Part shown: positions 1-12,309 of the stretch, in pieces
Numbering within the stretch: the stretch's first letter is position 1
How the letters are laid out: every line of letters starts with the position of its first letter
Source: Lagopus muta
Lineage: Eukaryota; Chordata; Aves; Galliformes; Phasianidae
Assembly (NCBI RefSeq): GCF_023343835.1
Contig: NC_064437.1
Location: forward strand, 28,309,001-28,373,000
DNA: 64,000 bases
Direction of reading: 5' to 3'
Position numbers and translations under genes: made by a program
Notes under the pieces: generated by a model
The model's input: the letters and a program-made list of their open reading frames with translations, nothing else
Told to the model about the DNA's origin: nothing
The model's database searches: none

Positions 1-814
1 GCGAGACCTGCATTCTGGTTTGCGCACCATGCTTCATGAACTGTCTGCAATAACGTTTAAGTAATCAATGACTGGAATACCATAGGTTTCTCGAAAGATT
101 GCAACTGGTTTCACGTACGTGTTGTAACGGATGTTTAACTCTGTTTAACTCTATTCTGTATTCAGTTACAGTTGTATTAGGTCTAATATTAATATGCTTT
201 ACACTTATAGTCATTTTATATATAGGTGTATAGGTATATTACATAGATAAGTATAGTGTATGCTGAGACGAATGACTCATGGCAAATGCTAAGACGAACG
301 AATCAGCATCGTCTAAGTATGCAATATATAGCTTTATGTAGAACTCACGCTTAAGACATTAGGATTATTAGGTTAATAGGTTGTAGGGTTATTAGGGTAG
401 GATTATTTGGCGCATTGTGATGTAATGGGGCAACACTTAACTGAGAGGACAATGGCATGTATAGGCGTAATGCGGGGATTTCGGGGTGTAAGCGATTAGG
501 GTCCTCTTGGGTTGTAGTAGATTTGCTTGAGCTTAGGGAGGGGGAAATGTAGTTAACTGAATGGGCTGTGGTAGTTGCCAGGATCCACACGGGCCCCATG
601 ACCTTCAGGAAACCATGGCAACAGGTATCTTGAAGACAAGACATGCTACATGTCCATTGGGCATAGATAACTGTAGTTAGGATGATTGGTAGCACTAAGA
701 TATGGGGAAAGCTTTAAGAAGGGTGTGCTGCTTGCAATAAATGCCATTTTGCCGCTCACCATATTGGTGTCAGAAAAAGCACGTGAAACTGACCGGGGCT
801 GTCGGAGCACTTCA
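1..814 (+). mobile_element. 3' end of an alpharetrovirus-like endogenous retrovirus (fossil)
   Basis: The segment ends in an LTR-like block (549-814) directly preceded by a purine tract (about 535-548, AGGGAGGGGGAAA), the arrangement seen in Rous sarcoma/avian leukosis-type proviruses, where U3 also starts TGTAGT. The block has an AATAAA-containing stretch near 738 followed by a CCATTTTGCCGCTCACCATA-type sequence like the avian R/U5 region. Positions 1-548 are the noncoding part before the LTR, cut by the window edge. No intact gene is visible; treat it as a broken, partial fossil of the ALV/EAV/ART-CH class. The exact subfamily is inferred from memory. Confidence 0.68.
549..814 (+). repeat. 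3' LTR of the alpharetrovirus-like fossil
   Basis: It begins TGTAGTTAAC right after the polypurine tract and ends near GCACTTCA, where a CR1 tail follows shortly. The length of about 266 bp suits short avian alpharetroviral LTRs. The polyadenylation signal and R/U5-like region lie around 735-775. The right border is approximate. Confidence 0.65.
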
Positions 815-839
815 CAAAAGGACTTTAGCCAGAGTCGCC

Positions 840-1039
840 GAAACAAAGGCAACAGAAATTCTATACTGTAAGAGTGATGAGACACTGGAACAGGTTGCCC
901 AAAGAGTGGTGGATGTCCTCTCCCTGGAGGCACTCAAGGCCAGGATGGATAGGGCTGTGAGAAACCTGGTCTAGTGCAAGGTGTCCCTGCAAGGTTCTTT
1001 CCAACCCAAACCATTTTATGATTCTATGATTCTATGAAA
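840..1039 (+). mobile_element. CR1 LINE 3' end
   Basis: The 3' end of a CR1 element: a GATGAGACACTGGAACAGGT stretch, then the TTCCAACCCAAACCATTTTA region and the ATTCTATGATTCTATGA tail at 1020-1037. It is 5'-truncated, as most CR1 copies are. It lies within about 30 bp of the retroviral LTR. Confidence 0.85.
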
Positions 1040-1338
1040 ATAAAATTATTCCTTGGGAGTGGGATGCTCTGCTGGAGATAAGTAATGAGTGGTTGCTTGG
1101 AAGACTGGAGAGGTGGTTCACAGGTAGGTCAAAGCTTCCAATAAAGAGAAAGAGAAAAGGAAAAGTTCATACTGTTTCTCTTTCCTCCAAGCCACTGAGA
1201 AATTGAGGTTTGTGGTTGTGTACAGAAGATTTTTTATAATGGAACTTCATATAATGACATTAGCAGCATTGTTCTGTATGTGTAAAGTCTAGAACTGTTT
1301 TCAAATGATGTATTATCTGAAAGGTGTGTTGGGCTTAA

Positions 1339-1369
<31 letters not shown>

Positions 1370-4300
1370 TTTGACAGAAGAAATAATACATTTTCTTAGA
1401 AAAGAAAAGTAAAACCATGGAATGTGGTAATAAAATGATGAAATGATTTTGCAAGCTGCGTTCTATTCTTCCTCCCTGCTTTAATGAGAATGTTAGCTGA
1501 AAATAACTGAGCATTATGGCAATTTGTGTATGTGAGACATATTCTCTAAATTATTTTTTACCCTGTGGATCTGAATATATATTGGAGCTGTAGTTGCTGC
1601 TTTATATTTGTCATAGAATTTTATACTGCAGGTAGCATTCAGCTGTATTTCTTTAACATTTGCAACTGACCTGAAAATATCCATTTCAGTGTTTAAGGCA
1701 TTGCTAACATTCTTGTCCTTCAGAAAAGAAATAGTTCAATAATAGTGTGGTCTTTTTTCTTGTTTAGGATGTATGCTGTCCACAACAGTCTTACCAAATG
1801 CTGAGATTGACATTTCCAATGTCGTAACATTTATAACTATATGCACTATTCCCCAAAGATGCATATTAATTTTCATAATTATGTGAAAATATTAAGTATT
1901 TCAGTTTGGACAGCTTTCTTGAATTTTAATACAAATCCAAAAATTTTGGACTGCAACAAATGTGGTACCCAAGGCTCTACAGGAATGAACTTCTTTTCCT
2001 CCTGGGCCACAAAGCTTTTTGATTTCTTCTTCTAATCATATGTGGTCTCAACTCATTTAGTTCTCCTACACTAAGAGAACTTTATTTTTCCCACAGGTAG
2101 AGAAAAATTTCATTTTCAGCAGTGAATATCTGATTATCCTTAAAAATCTGTGTTCTTGCACCAGTGAATCTCTGTGAAACCGAATCTAATAAATGCAGTT
2201 CAAAAAAACTTTTCACAAAGAGCAAATATCTTCCAGCCTACACACATTGTTTGTATATATGTTATATATTGTGTTAAACATATTGTTAATGTTTTATATT
2301 GTGTGTTCACTTTTCTGCTTAAGTGAAGGAAGTGTGTGTAGCTTGATATTTGCACTGAAGTGAAACTGAAAAAGATGTCTGAGGAAATAAATGAGGAAGA
2401 GAACTGAGCTTTGAAGTTCCAAAGCACACTGTTGGAGTGGATTGAAAATACAATAAAAAGTGAGACCAAAGACCAGAGGACAGGGGCTGATATGCTTACT
2501 ATACTGTATGCTGCTTGTCATTTGAAAATGTGTACATTAAACATAGAGAGTAATTTAAAATGCCAGAATGATGATGGTAAAATCCTTTCTAATCCTGATC
2601 ATTTCCACATCCCTGATGACTGACACTTCCTCTTCAAATGTGAAAAGCACGGATGTGGACATGCCACTTTTATAACTTTTCTGTTCGGTCAGAATGGAGC
2701 TGGATTGAAATCCTGTCACTTCTGCTACACCTGAGTGAATTAGAAAAATGTTGATCTTTACTCTCTGGTAGACAATATGATTCGCCTTGCTACCGTCCAA
2801 AAAGACAGTTTCCTGGAATGAAGCAATTTGTAATAATCAAAATGTTTCACCTCTGGACAGTAACTAGCAGTCTTATGGTGGGAAGTATCTGAAAAAATTC
2901 TATGAGAATCAAGAAGCAGGACAAGCCAAAGTAATATGCTTTTATATCATATAAAATGATGGTAATTATAATAGTGATTGTTACTATCAACTGCTATTTT
3001 ATTTTGATTGGAGTTGTTCCTATTACTTCACTGCTGTAGTGTACCTTAGAATGATTTTTTCAAGACCTGAATTTGAGGCTGAACACAGGTATTTCCAAAA
3101 AATAAATATTGATTTTAGTGGAGATATGAAATGAATATGAATATGAATTTGAAAAATGAAATTATATGAATATAATCTGAAAAAAAGTGTTTAAATTCAT
3201 ACATTATGCGCCATTTTCACAATGAGTAACTAAATATTCTACTCTTCCGAGAGTCCATGTGTGGTCAGTGCAATAGATAATTCAGAAAAGAAGCTAAGTT
3301 TCAGCTATCAAGAAGGTGACTAGCATGATTCATTCTCTACATTTACTGTGGAGGGCACAAAGAAAGATAAGCTTTGTCAGACAAAAGTTGGCCTTCAGGA
3401 ATACTTTCTTAGTATATTTGCATGCATAAATTACATTAACTCAGAAAGTTGAGTGAATCTGAAATTTTCAATTATTAAGATGATGACTATGTCAAAAAGA
3501 CAAGAAATTTCAGGGAACTGCAGTACAAGCTACTAGTATTTTTTAGGTTAAATGAAGGTTGTTGAGCAGCTTCCCACTGTTGCCACGATTGGCCATAGAA
3601 GAGCTTCTCTTTGTTATTATAAACTAAGATAATGGAGGCCTTATTCCTATTTATCAAATAATACAGTGTAGAAGAAAGACAGTCAGAAAGCAAACACTGA
3701 CAGCTTGGACACATCCATGAAGTTATAGTGACTGAATTAGATCCTATTTATTTATTATTTATAATTCATATGCTTTACTTTCCACGCATCCCTACAGAAC
3801 TAAAAATTATCAATGCAAGTATAAAATTTAAGAGTGAAGCAGATAAAAAACACTAATGTTCAACATATCAAAACCCAGAAGTGTTGCATAAACTTCATAG
3901 ACAATAACACAAAACAGTACACTGAACAAAGTAGGGCATTTCTGGAGTAGGGTGATATTTAATATGTAAAAAGAAAGCAGGATCAGAAATAAAGGGTGAT
4001 TTTAATCAGTTTTGGTAACTGCACTTGTCTACATACACACCTTCGGCTATGAAAACAAAACACAACTTGAAAATAACTAACATCAATAGTGAAAACCCTT
4101 TCGTTTTCGGATCTGATCTTTCTTTTAGATTCTAGTTCATAGAAAATAATTTACATTTTAATGAAATACCAACAATAAAAATATCAGCAGATAGATCACG
4201 GGGGAAAAGAAAATGTCTGGTACTTTCAAAATTGGAAATAAATTGTTCTCATTTACAGCTTCATTTTTGCTGACAGAACGTATTTTGTTAATGCAACTTA

Positions 4301-5582
4301 TAAATGAACCAAATGCACATTTGTGGATATCTAGAAAGTTTTGTGCAGTTAGATGGAGATGGATGATTTTTAAGTTCAGTTAGTGTTAAGGTTATTGCAC
4401 AGAGTAGAACTGATGGTCTTTCTCCATGCAGAATTTAAAGTTCGTTAACTGTAGCAGCAAAATAATATGTCATTATAATTGCTGCTACGTTAGTAAAAGT
4501 GCTAATATAAAGGGAATATCTCATACCTGATGAATGGCAGGAAAAAAAAAAAAAAAAAAAAAAGAACTGTGCAGTGAAGACTTGTATTTGCAGCATTTTT
4601 ACAAATAAAAATGCACAGAGAAAGAAAAATCTCAGAAACTTGTGGTATGTTATCTATATGCTTATAAGGATACACATATGTACCTCGGAGTTACTTAAGT
4701 CCATAGTGGCTCCTTGAACATGGGGATATGTAACAGTTTCATTATGAGATGACCAAGTAGATAAACTTAGCAGGAGAAGGTGTTCATTTCTTCCAGGAAG
4801 CAGCTATAAACGCTTAGAATCAGTGGTTATCTACTTAACCTTGTTCTCAAGGACATATCAGACAAGGCAATAATACTTGCTGTTGAATGTTATAGAAAAT
4901 TTTAAAGACATATGCTACTCGTTATAATTTAGCTCTCCCTTTAAAACTGCAAGATATCTTCAAGGCCCAGAGCTCTGCAGAATGTTGAAATCAATTGGAT
5001 AATTACAGTGATCCATGAGTTGTCATAGTAAAGACTAAACAAAGATTAATTTCCTCTTCCTGTGTAAAGAAACACGCACCTTGAAAGGGATAATGGATTT
5101 TCAACCTTCAGGGCGTAGGCTGCCTCTAACTAATGGGGTTTGGGAAGAAATACTCAGAGAGATATACTGCACCTTGGGTAGATACTGGTTTAATGCAGGA
5201 ATTACAAGTTGCTCAGCTGTTAGGAAAGCAGTTTGTGTAGCAGCCTCTACAATGTTTTTGCACACTGCCTGGTTGCTGTTTGCGGTGTGCAGAATTTCTT
5301 CACTTTCCTGTTAAAATTTCTTTCCCTTCCCTTCTTTCATACCTAGGGCCCTTTCAGTATAGGAGTCTTTCCCACATGAGTGGAGACGCCACCTGAAGAG
5401 TTTAGCCAGTGTAGGTGTTATCTGTAGTTACCTTCCTAAATGCTCTTACTTTCTTCCTTGAAAACAAAGAGTGTCCACTGAATGTCGCTATGATCCAGTG
5501 CTCCATTAACAGCAGCAGGAAAGCATGCTACATGGTACTCAAAGATGGAGAAATCACAGGATGTGATCCATGCCCACAGCTA
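1040..5582. other. AT-rich DNA, no gene seen
   Basis: I see no convincing coding region, RNA gene or recognisable transposon. Simple sequence is present: (AT)n followed by T-run at about 1338-1372 and a 22-base A-run at 4542-4563. Open frames here are short (under 90 codons) and lack motifs. Confidence 0.6.
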
Positions 5583-5890
5583 CAGAATCACTGAATTGTT
5601 TGAGTTGGAAAGGACACTTAAAGGTCATCTGGTCCAACTCTCCTGCAATGAACAGGGACACCTACAGCTCCATCAGGTGCTCAGGCCTGGTCTAGCCTGA
5701 CCTCGATTGTCTTCAGGGACAATGGAGCACTACTACTTCTCTGGGCAACCACTTGTATTGTAAAAAACTTCTTCCTTATATCTAATCCAAATCTTTATTT
5801 TAGTTTGAAACATTTTTCCTTTGTTCTGTAACAACAGATCCTGCTAAAGAGTTTGTCCCCTTCCTTCTTGTAACTCCTCTTTGTGATTAT
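5583..5890 (-). mobile_element. CR1 LINE fragment
   Basis: Reverse-oriented CR1: the plus strand reads ACAGAATCACTGAATTG, then TTGGAAAGGACACTTAAAGG, then the internal CTCTGGGCAACC and TCTTCCTTATATCTAATCC blocks typical of the CR1 3' region. Moderately diverged. Confidence 0.85.
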
Positions 5891-8800
5891 TTCCCAATAG
5901 AAGTGGGTCACTTAGTTAAAGATATGCAAAGAGAAGGGATAGAATGCTCATAATAATTTTACGGATGCCTGTAGTCCTGCAAATTGAGACTATTGTTTCT
6001 GTTACTGCAGTGAATTCTGAAAAATAATCAGCAATTGCCCCTTTCAGGAAGTAGATTTCCCATTTATGTATGGTGCCATTAAAATTAATTATCTGAAAAC
6101 TGGTGCGTAATGTGTACAGATACCAAAATAATAAAAAGTAATTGACTGAAGGTATTCATAAAATATTTGAAGCAAAGGTCATTAATTTATGCCGGCTGAA
6201 ACCTAGAGTTGTATGCCTGAATTACTAAAATCCATGAGCAATAAGACAAATAGGTGCTTAAAAAATAGCTGTCTCCTGTGATAGCTGTACATTTTCTGAA
6301 CTACCCCAGTTTTGGAGGGCAGTGGCCAGCAATGCAGGAGGCTGGATACGTTCTCTAAGGCAGGTCCAGCAGGTCAGTGCTGTGACTTGAGGGGCTAGCG
6401 AAATGAATGCCCTCTCATGGTCTCCAAGTTGTGGATGTTTCAGGAACAAGTCACTCACTTTGCAGCCTCTGTGTAATCTGCGTTGCAGAAAGTTTTTCAG
6501 ATGCCTGAAGTAATTACTCTGCTGATCAATTGATCTCTGTAACATGGGTGAAATCACAGAAAAATGTTGTAGAGCACCTAGCAGATTCTGAAAGAGACCT
6601 TTCAAAGTGTTCAAAGTGTTCTTTGTCATGGTCAGATCCATTTCTTAAGAGAAAAAAAGTAACGAGAAACTGGTGACAACATCTCAAAAATGATTTAAGA
6701 AAAAAAAAAAAGCAAAAGTGAAAGAATTATAACACTTTTTCTTTTGTTACATTCAAATGAAGCAGTACTAAGATCAGGAAGATTTAAGATTTCAGAGTAG
6801 ATTTTCTGGAGATACATTTTTTGCTATTAAGCAATATTGTTAAATAAACAATTAACAACGTTACTCGTTGTTGAAGAAGTACATTTCTATCTGGATATAA
6901 AAAGTCAAGGCTAACAAAGGCTGGCATCTACCGAGCTGATAGAAAACAGAATGTATCCCCTTCCCCTAAGAAAAAAAGTTTCCACTTCACATTGAATTTT
7001 TGTAATAGAAAATAGAAAAGTAAAATCTAAATTCTCGTGCTGAAACCTGAACATTTTCAATATTTCATTGCTACAAACATGTATATATGTGTATAGATAT
7101 ACACACACACACTGCCCTATACAAATACAAAAATACTTTTTTTTTCTTTTAGTTGAAATTCAACTTTTACCCTGGGATAGAAATATCTTTCTGTATTAGA
7201 CTTAGTATGAATAACTTAAATAACTTAGGTTATTTACATAATGATAGTTGTATGAATCCTTACTGTTCTTACCATGGCATACTGTATATTAATTTCCCAT
7301 TTTGCAGTTGGCATTTATATTCCCTAGAACCTAAAACAAGCTTTGCAGACAGCAATTAGTCCTAACCAATCCAAAATAGTTATGTATAGGACTCCGTATT
7401 GAAATAGTTTGATTTTAAGTGCATTCATGTATTTCATTTGCTGAATACAAAACTTAAAGCACTGATATGATCTGGAGTTATGTACTCACCACCTGATATT
7501 TTTAGACAATGATTTATAAAACCAATTTTAAGAAAGCAATTGTAGTACCTGTGTGGCAAATTAGTTAATCATGGGACTTGAACAAGCGTGTGCATTCTCA
7601 TAGTCTTGATAATGTAATAATTAATGGGAAAAGCAAGTCTATGGCTATCGTGGTGTTGAAAGAGTCAGTAAGCCTAGACAGGTTGAATACAGATGTTTTT
7701 GTGAAGACAAAGTAGCCTTGTATTTCAGGGTTTGGACTGGAACCAGAACAATCTGTAGGGTGATGGAAGACGGATCACATTAGTGGCATTATTTTGCTTT
7801 TGACAGAGTTGCAATGAATGTAGTCACTGTATTATGCCATACAATAAAATTGTGTTTATAAAGAATTCTGTGTTGGAATGATGTATTATTATTCTTTTTA
7901 TATTCTTTTTATATAATTTTATATTTTTTTTTATCAGTAATATACTTGAGGGGCACAATAATGTCTGTAGTGCCGCACTGGCAGTACAAAAGAGAATTAT
8001 TCAGGGATTATTTTTTTCCCTGTTGTTCATGTAATTGCATGTAATTAGAACTAAATATATATATGTATATATATGTGTATATAAAAACACAACAAAAAAC
8101 AAAACACTTTAAATGGACTGGTTTTTTGTTTTCAATGTTTAGATTTGTAATTATCAAAAATAGAAGGATTTCTTGTCTCTAATTCACTTTTTAATTTTAT
8201 TTTATGGCAGGATATTTTTTTTCTTTTTCTGCCTACTAACCAAAAATATGTAACTATAAAATAGTTATACTCTTATGAGCATATATTTGAAGCAGAGAAC
8301 TGTAGAGGATCCATTTGTGAAAGAGAAGGATGTAATAATAAAACACTTTTTCTTGCTGCATTTTTACCCTCTCTGTCTTCATAGCTGCAGTTCAGGACCT
8401 GTGTATTAAGCTCCTCTACTAATTATTTATATTCTTACAGAGTAATGTGAACATCCTTTTTCTTTTGCAATTCTTTTGTACATGCCTTCTTCCTCGCCCC
8501 TCAATGTTTTCTGTTCAAGTACTGAAGGGGTAACACACTTTCTCAAACTTTTCTGTTGCTTTAGTAATTTTTAACTTATCCAAATATTCTTGAGCACTGA
8601 TGTTGCTTCATTGGTACCCCTCAGCAGCTGGAAAATATGGTTCCATTTATTTATACCATTTCACCTCAGATTTCCCTTGTGAATACTGAGAAGTGGAAAA
8701 CTCATTTAATTTCTCCACTATATACAATTCACTTATTATTAAGTTTCTCCTTAATCCCTTAGTGGGCTAATTATTTCAGTTTTCATTCCTTTATCTCTTT

Positions 8801-10444
8801 CCCTTTATATATTTATATATTTAAAGAATCTTATATTGTTTTTAGTCACTCCCAAGGCAATCATTTCCTTTTTATTATCTTTTTATGTCACAGCATTTTT
8901 GAGATACAGATATCCATTCTGCTGCATTTCTTCCATTCGTTTTCAGGGACGTTCATTTACACTGCTCAGATATATTTCCTTTGATTATCCCTCTCTCTCT
9001 CCAGTGCCTCTTCCCTCTGAGACTGTCTCATTTTATTTAGCTGACCCAGAGCAATTAGAAAAAATTAGTTGGGTGCCAACTTCAGTAAAATTTTATTTCC
9101 ACAAAATGTTGCCTGCCTGCCTGCCTTCCAGACTTATGGCAGAGTATTTTTTTCCCTCTTTTCATGGTTAAAAGACAGGTCGAAATGCTGAGTTAAAGGA
9201 TTTCCAGGGCATGTAGTCACAGAAAAAGCCAGGTGTCAGGCAGGCTCGTGCTGTCTGTCTGCCCAATGCCACTCCTGGGATCACCCTGTTCCAAGAAGCA
9301 ACTTCTTTTTGTGTATTATCCTCCATCTGCTGCACTTCTTGTATGTCTTCCAGGCAGTATACTTTAGGTTTCTCATGACCACAGATGCAGTGTGCTCAGC
9401 ATGCCATTTCTGCCTGCAATACCAAATTTGCTCCAATAAGATATAGAATACAGTATATATATGATGTACATTGTTTGTTTTGCTTACATCAATAAAATTA
9501 GGAATTTCATAGGAACTATTTTTCCAGAGACATAAAACTTATATGGTTAAAGTTTGTGTGACTCTCTGAAAAAATATCTTCCTACGTGTTTATAATTTTA
9601 TAAATGTATAATTACATACATAAAACCTGCATAGATTTTTTATAATTTTGTTTATGTTTCCACTGGAATTATGTCTGAAATTTGTATTTCAGAGAACTGA
9701 AAAGCTCTATGAATGTTTAATATATTCCAGATAATCCTATTTTTCTTTCTTTGTATTTCACTATGTTAGAAAATTTAAACTGCAAGTAGATTAAGTCTGC
9801 CTTGATAATTGATCTCCAATGTTAATCTCCAATTCATTCCTTTCCACCTAAAAAGTATAAATAGTAAAGCAAACAAATTATGTTTCTTGTTTTTCTTTTA
9901 ATAACTCCATCTTTTATAAGATTTTCAGATTTTGTTGGCTGTCTAATTTGAGCTTGAAAGAAATTAGACCACGCACCTTAGAGACAGAGCAAAGTCTTCG
10001 AATGCTTTAGTAGATTACCATTAATTAGTCTGGGTGGAACCTTAATCTCTGTATGAGTAAGGGTTATTTGGCACACTTCTGACATTCTGCAAATACAGAT
10101 GTTGCAGGGCTGTTATACTCTTAGCTTATGTAAATCAGAACAAATAATACTCTTAGCCTTTGTTAAACAAGACTAATAAATATTACTTAATATACAGACT
10201 TCATTTCCCCAGTTCATTCAGTGTAGAGCCATAAGAATTTTTAATATACTTCACTTTTCAAGGTAAGTAATCTGTGTAGCAAAGGAAAAGATCCCTACAG
10301 GGTAACTGTGCTTAATAGCTGTAAAATATACATGTGATTCAGTGTTTAGATTCCATATCCAGCATATGACAAAAAAAAAGGAAAAGGAAAAGAGGTAAGA
10401 TGATGGCATTCAATGTGTCATCGAATTCCTTGATATGAAAAAAA
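5891..10444. other. AT-rich DNA, no gene accepted
   Basis: No recognisable gene. A 127-codon open frame on the minus strand (6641-6258) has no known domain, signal peptide or splice context and is treated as chance. CA/TA-rich microsatellite stretches lie at about 7081-7114 and 8056-8085, with T-rich low-complexity DNA at 7885-7935. Confidence 0.55.
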
Positions 10445-10990
10445 TCACAGAATCACTGAATTGCAGGGGTTGGAGGGACTTTGAGAAATCATCAAGTCCA
10501 ACTCCCCTGCTAAGTATGTTCCCTACAATAGGTTGTAGAGGTAACTGTCCAGATGGGTCTTGAATATCTCCATAGAAGGAGACTCTGCAACCTCTCTGGG
10601 CAGCCTGTTCCAGTGCTCCACCTGTTCCAGTGCTCCATCACCCTTACCATAATGAAATACTTCTGCATGTATGGAACTTCCTAAGGTTTAGGCCATTACT
10701 CCTTTCCTATAGCTACACACCACTGAGAAGAGCATGACCTCATCCATTTGCCTCCCACCTCACTTTAGACATTTATAAACTTTAATCAGACCCGCTTCAG
10801 TCTTCTTTTCCCCAGACTGGACAGATCCAGGTTACTCAGCCTTTCCTCACACAGGAGATGCTCCAGGCCCTTCATCATCTTTGTGGCCCTTTGCTGGACT
10901 CTTTCTAGGAGATCCCTGTTTTTTGAACTGCGGAGCCCAGAACTGAACAAACTATTCTAAATATAGCCTCATCAGAGCAGAGTAGAGGGG
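10445..10990 (-). mobile_element. CR1 LINE fragment, long
   Basis: A reverse-oriented CR1 copy of about 545 bp, running from the 3' end (CACAGAATCACTGAATTGCA) through the CTCTGGGCAGCCTGTTCCAG block to the TTTGTGGCCCTTTGCTGGAC and GCGGAGCCCAGAACTGAAC blocks. A perfect 17-bp tandem duplication (CCTGTTCCAGTGCTCCA) at 10604-10637 is a private change in this copy. Confidence 0.88.
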
Positions 10991-10997
10991 CAACCAT

Positions 10998-11210
10998 TGA
11001 CATTCAGTGACATCTGCTGACAGTTTCTGGAGAGCAAACATGAACGTGAGCACAGTGAGATGACGTGTGGTGTTTCTACAATGACACTATCATAACAGCT
11101 GTTAAGCACCTGGTCACCTCTACTCATGCAGATTTTAGTGAGTGCAGCATGAAGGCTCTTAATCATCGATGGCAAAAATGCATAGCCTCCAGTGTTTAGT
11201 AATTTTACCC
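10998..11210 (+). mobile_element. Internally deleted mariner-like DNA transposon
   Basis: Two separated parts of a mariner transposase can be read on the plus strand. Around 11010-11070, residues like LTVSGEQT and NVSTVR match the helix-turn-helix region of bird mariners. Around 11085-11210, residues like ITAVKHLVTS and ALNHRWQKCIA match the C-terminal end. The catalytic core between them is missing, so this is a dead, internally deleted copy with frame breaks. It abuts the preceding CR1. Assignment rests on remembered motif similarity. Confidence 0.6.
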
Positions 11211-11384
11211 CTGAATAACTGCTGAATCATGAAAAACAAGTAAAATATTTGGAAAAATCACCTTAGCCATTCTAGAGAGACACAAATCACTGTAACATGC
11301 TTGAATCTGGTTCTTGTCAATGGTTTACAGGCCAGTATGGCCTGGTTCTGTGACTAATGGGGTGGGGGACCCACAGAGATCCAT

Positions 11385-11625
11385 AAATCATTGGCATCTA
11401 CCAAAGCCTGTGCAAGACCCCTCATCATCCTCAAGGGTCAGAGAAGGTCTCCAACTGCTGCAATAAGCCCTGCTGTTGCTGCAACCCCTATGGCAGGCCC
11501 CACAGTTGCTCCAACTCCTATGACATCCCCTGCAGTTTAAGCAGAAAATCAACCTGTGTTGGTATCTGTTGTCCCTATACACGTGAAGAAACAATGGATG
11601 TGAACATGGAATTCTTTTTTTCGGG
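11385..11625 (+). mobile_element. ERV gag-like fragment (fossil)
   Basis: The plus strand reads an Ala/Pro/Thr-rich stretch (AVAATPMAGPTVAPTPMTSP) followed by a VSVVPIHVKKQW-like stretch, resembling a linker in bird ERV gag proteins. It is short, broken and lies just upstream of an LTR-like block in the same orientation. The family is uncertain. Confidence 0.4.
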
Positions 11626-11639
11626 GTGCTTGGTATGAT

Positions 11640-12115
11640 GCTATGTTTTGATTCCAGGACAAAAACAATGCTGATAGCACTGTAAACTAATGTTTACAGT
11701 TGCTGTTAAGCAGTGCTGCACAGAGCCAAGGCCATTCTCAGCAAATGGCTCCAGGAACAGAGTGAGGACAGTTGATTTAGACTGGCCAAAGGGATATTCT
11801 ATGCTGTGTGACATTGTGTGGAAGGGATTGTGAAGGGAGTGGGAGTCCATCTCACCCTCATCCACTGCTCAGGGTCTAGGTGGTCATCAGTCGGGAAGTG
11901 GTGAGCAACTGCTTGTGCATCACTTGTTATATTCATTCATATGTATGCATATATAGTCATAACTATTATCCTTTTCTGTCTCAGTCAATTGTTTTATCTT
12001 AACTCATGAGTTCTACTTTGTTGGGTTTTTTTTAATCTCTTCCCCAGCCCATAAGGCAGGGGGGGAGGCAGGTGCTCAATCACCTGCTGGAGTAAACCTC
12101 AGCTGCACTGCTGGA
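11640..12115 (+). mobile_element. ERV LTR (fossil), bird type
   Basis: The block contains ACTGGCCAAAGGGATATTCT (about 11780) and a later TTTTATCTTAACTCATGAGTT region followed by a C/G-rich stretch and AGTAAACC. This series is familiar from bird ERV (class II/III) LTRs with a near-end GGTTAAACCACGACA. It is an old, diverged copy; exact ends are uncertain. Confidence 0.62.
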
Positions 12116-12260
12116 CTGAGGACAGCAGGCACAATTCAGGTGTTACTTAATATTTAAGACTTTGCAAATATTCTTAATTACTTGTCTTGTGAAATGAGTG
12201 CCTGATAAGTGTATTACCTATAGTAAGAGGAATGTCAAATAAAAGTATCTGCTATAGTGA

Positions 12261-12308
12261 CATAGAATCTCAGAATCACCAGAGTTGGAAAAGACCTCCA
12301 AGATTGTC
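12261..12308 (-). mobile_element. Short CR1 3' tail
   Basis: Only the last about 48 bp of a reverse-oriented CR1 (ATAGAATCTCAGAATCACC, then GTTGGAAAAGACCTCCAAGA). It directly abuts the retroviral pol fossil to its right. Confidence 0.65.
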
Positions 12309-12309
12309 A

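Noticed and set aside
351-420. TTAGGG-like strings suggesting telomeric repeats
   Set aside because: Irregular spacing and sequence; lies within the noncoding part of the alpharetrovirus-like fossil.
1-548. Possible nuclear mitochondrial insert
   Set aside because: No mitochondrial gene or tRNA could be recognised, and the polypurine tract plus LTR explains the region better.
6258-6641. 127-codon minus-strand open frame
   Set aside because: No recognisable domain, promoter or splice context; length is compatible with chance in this composition.
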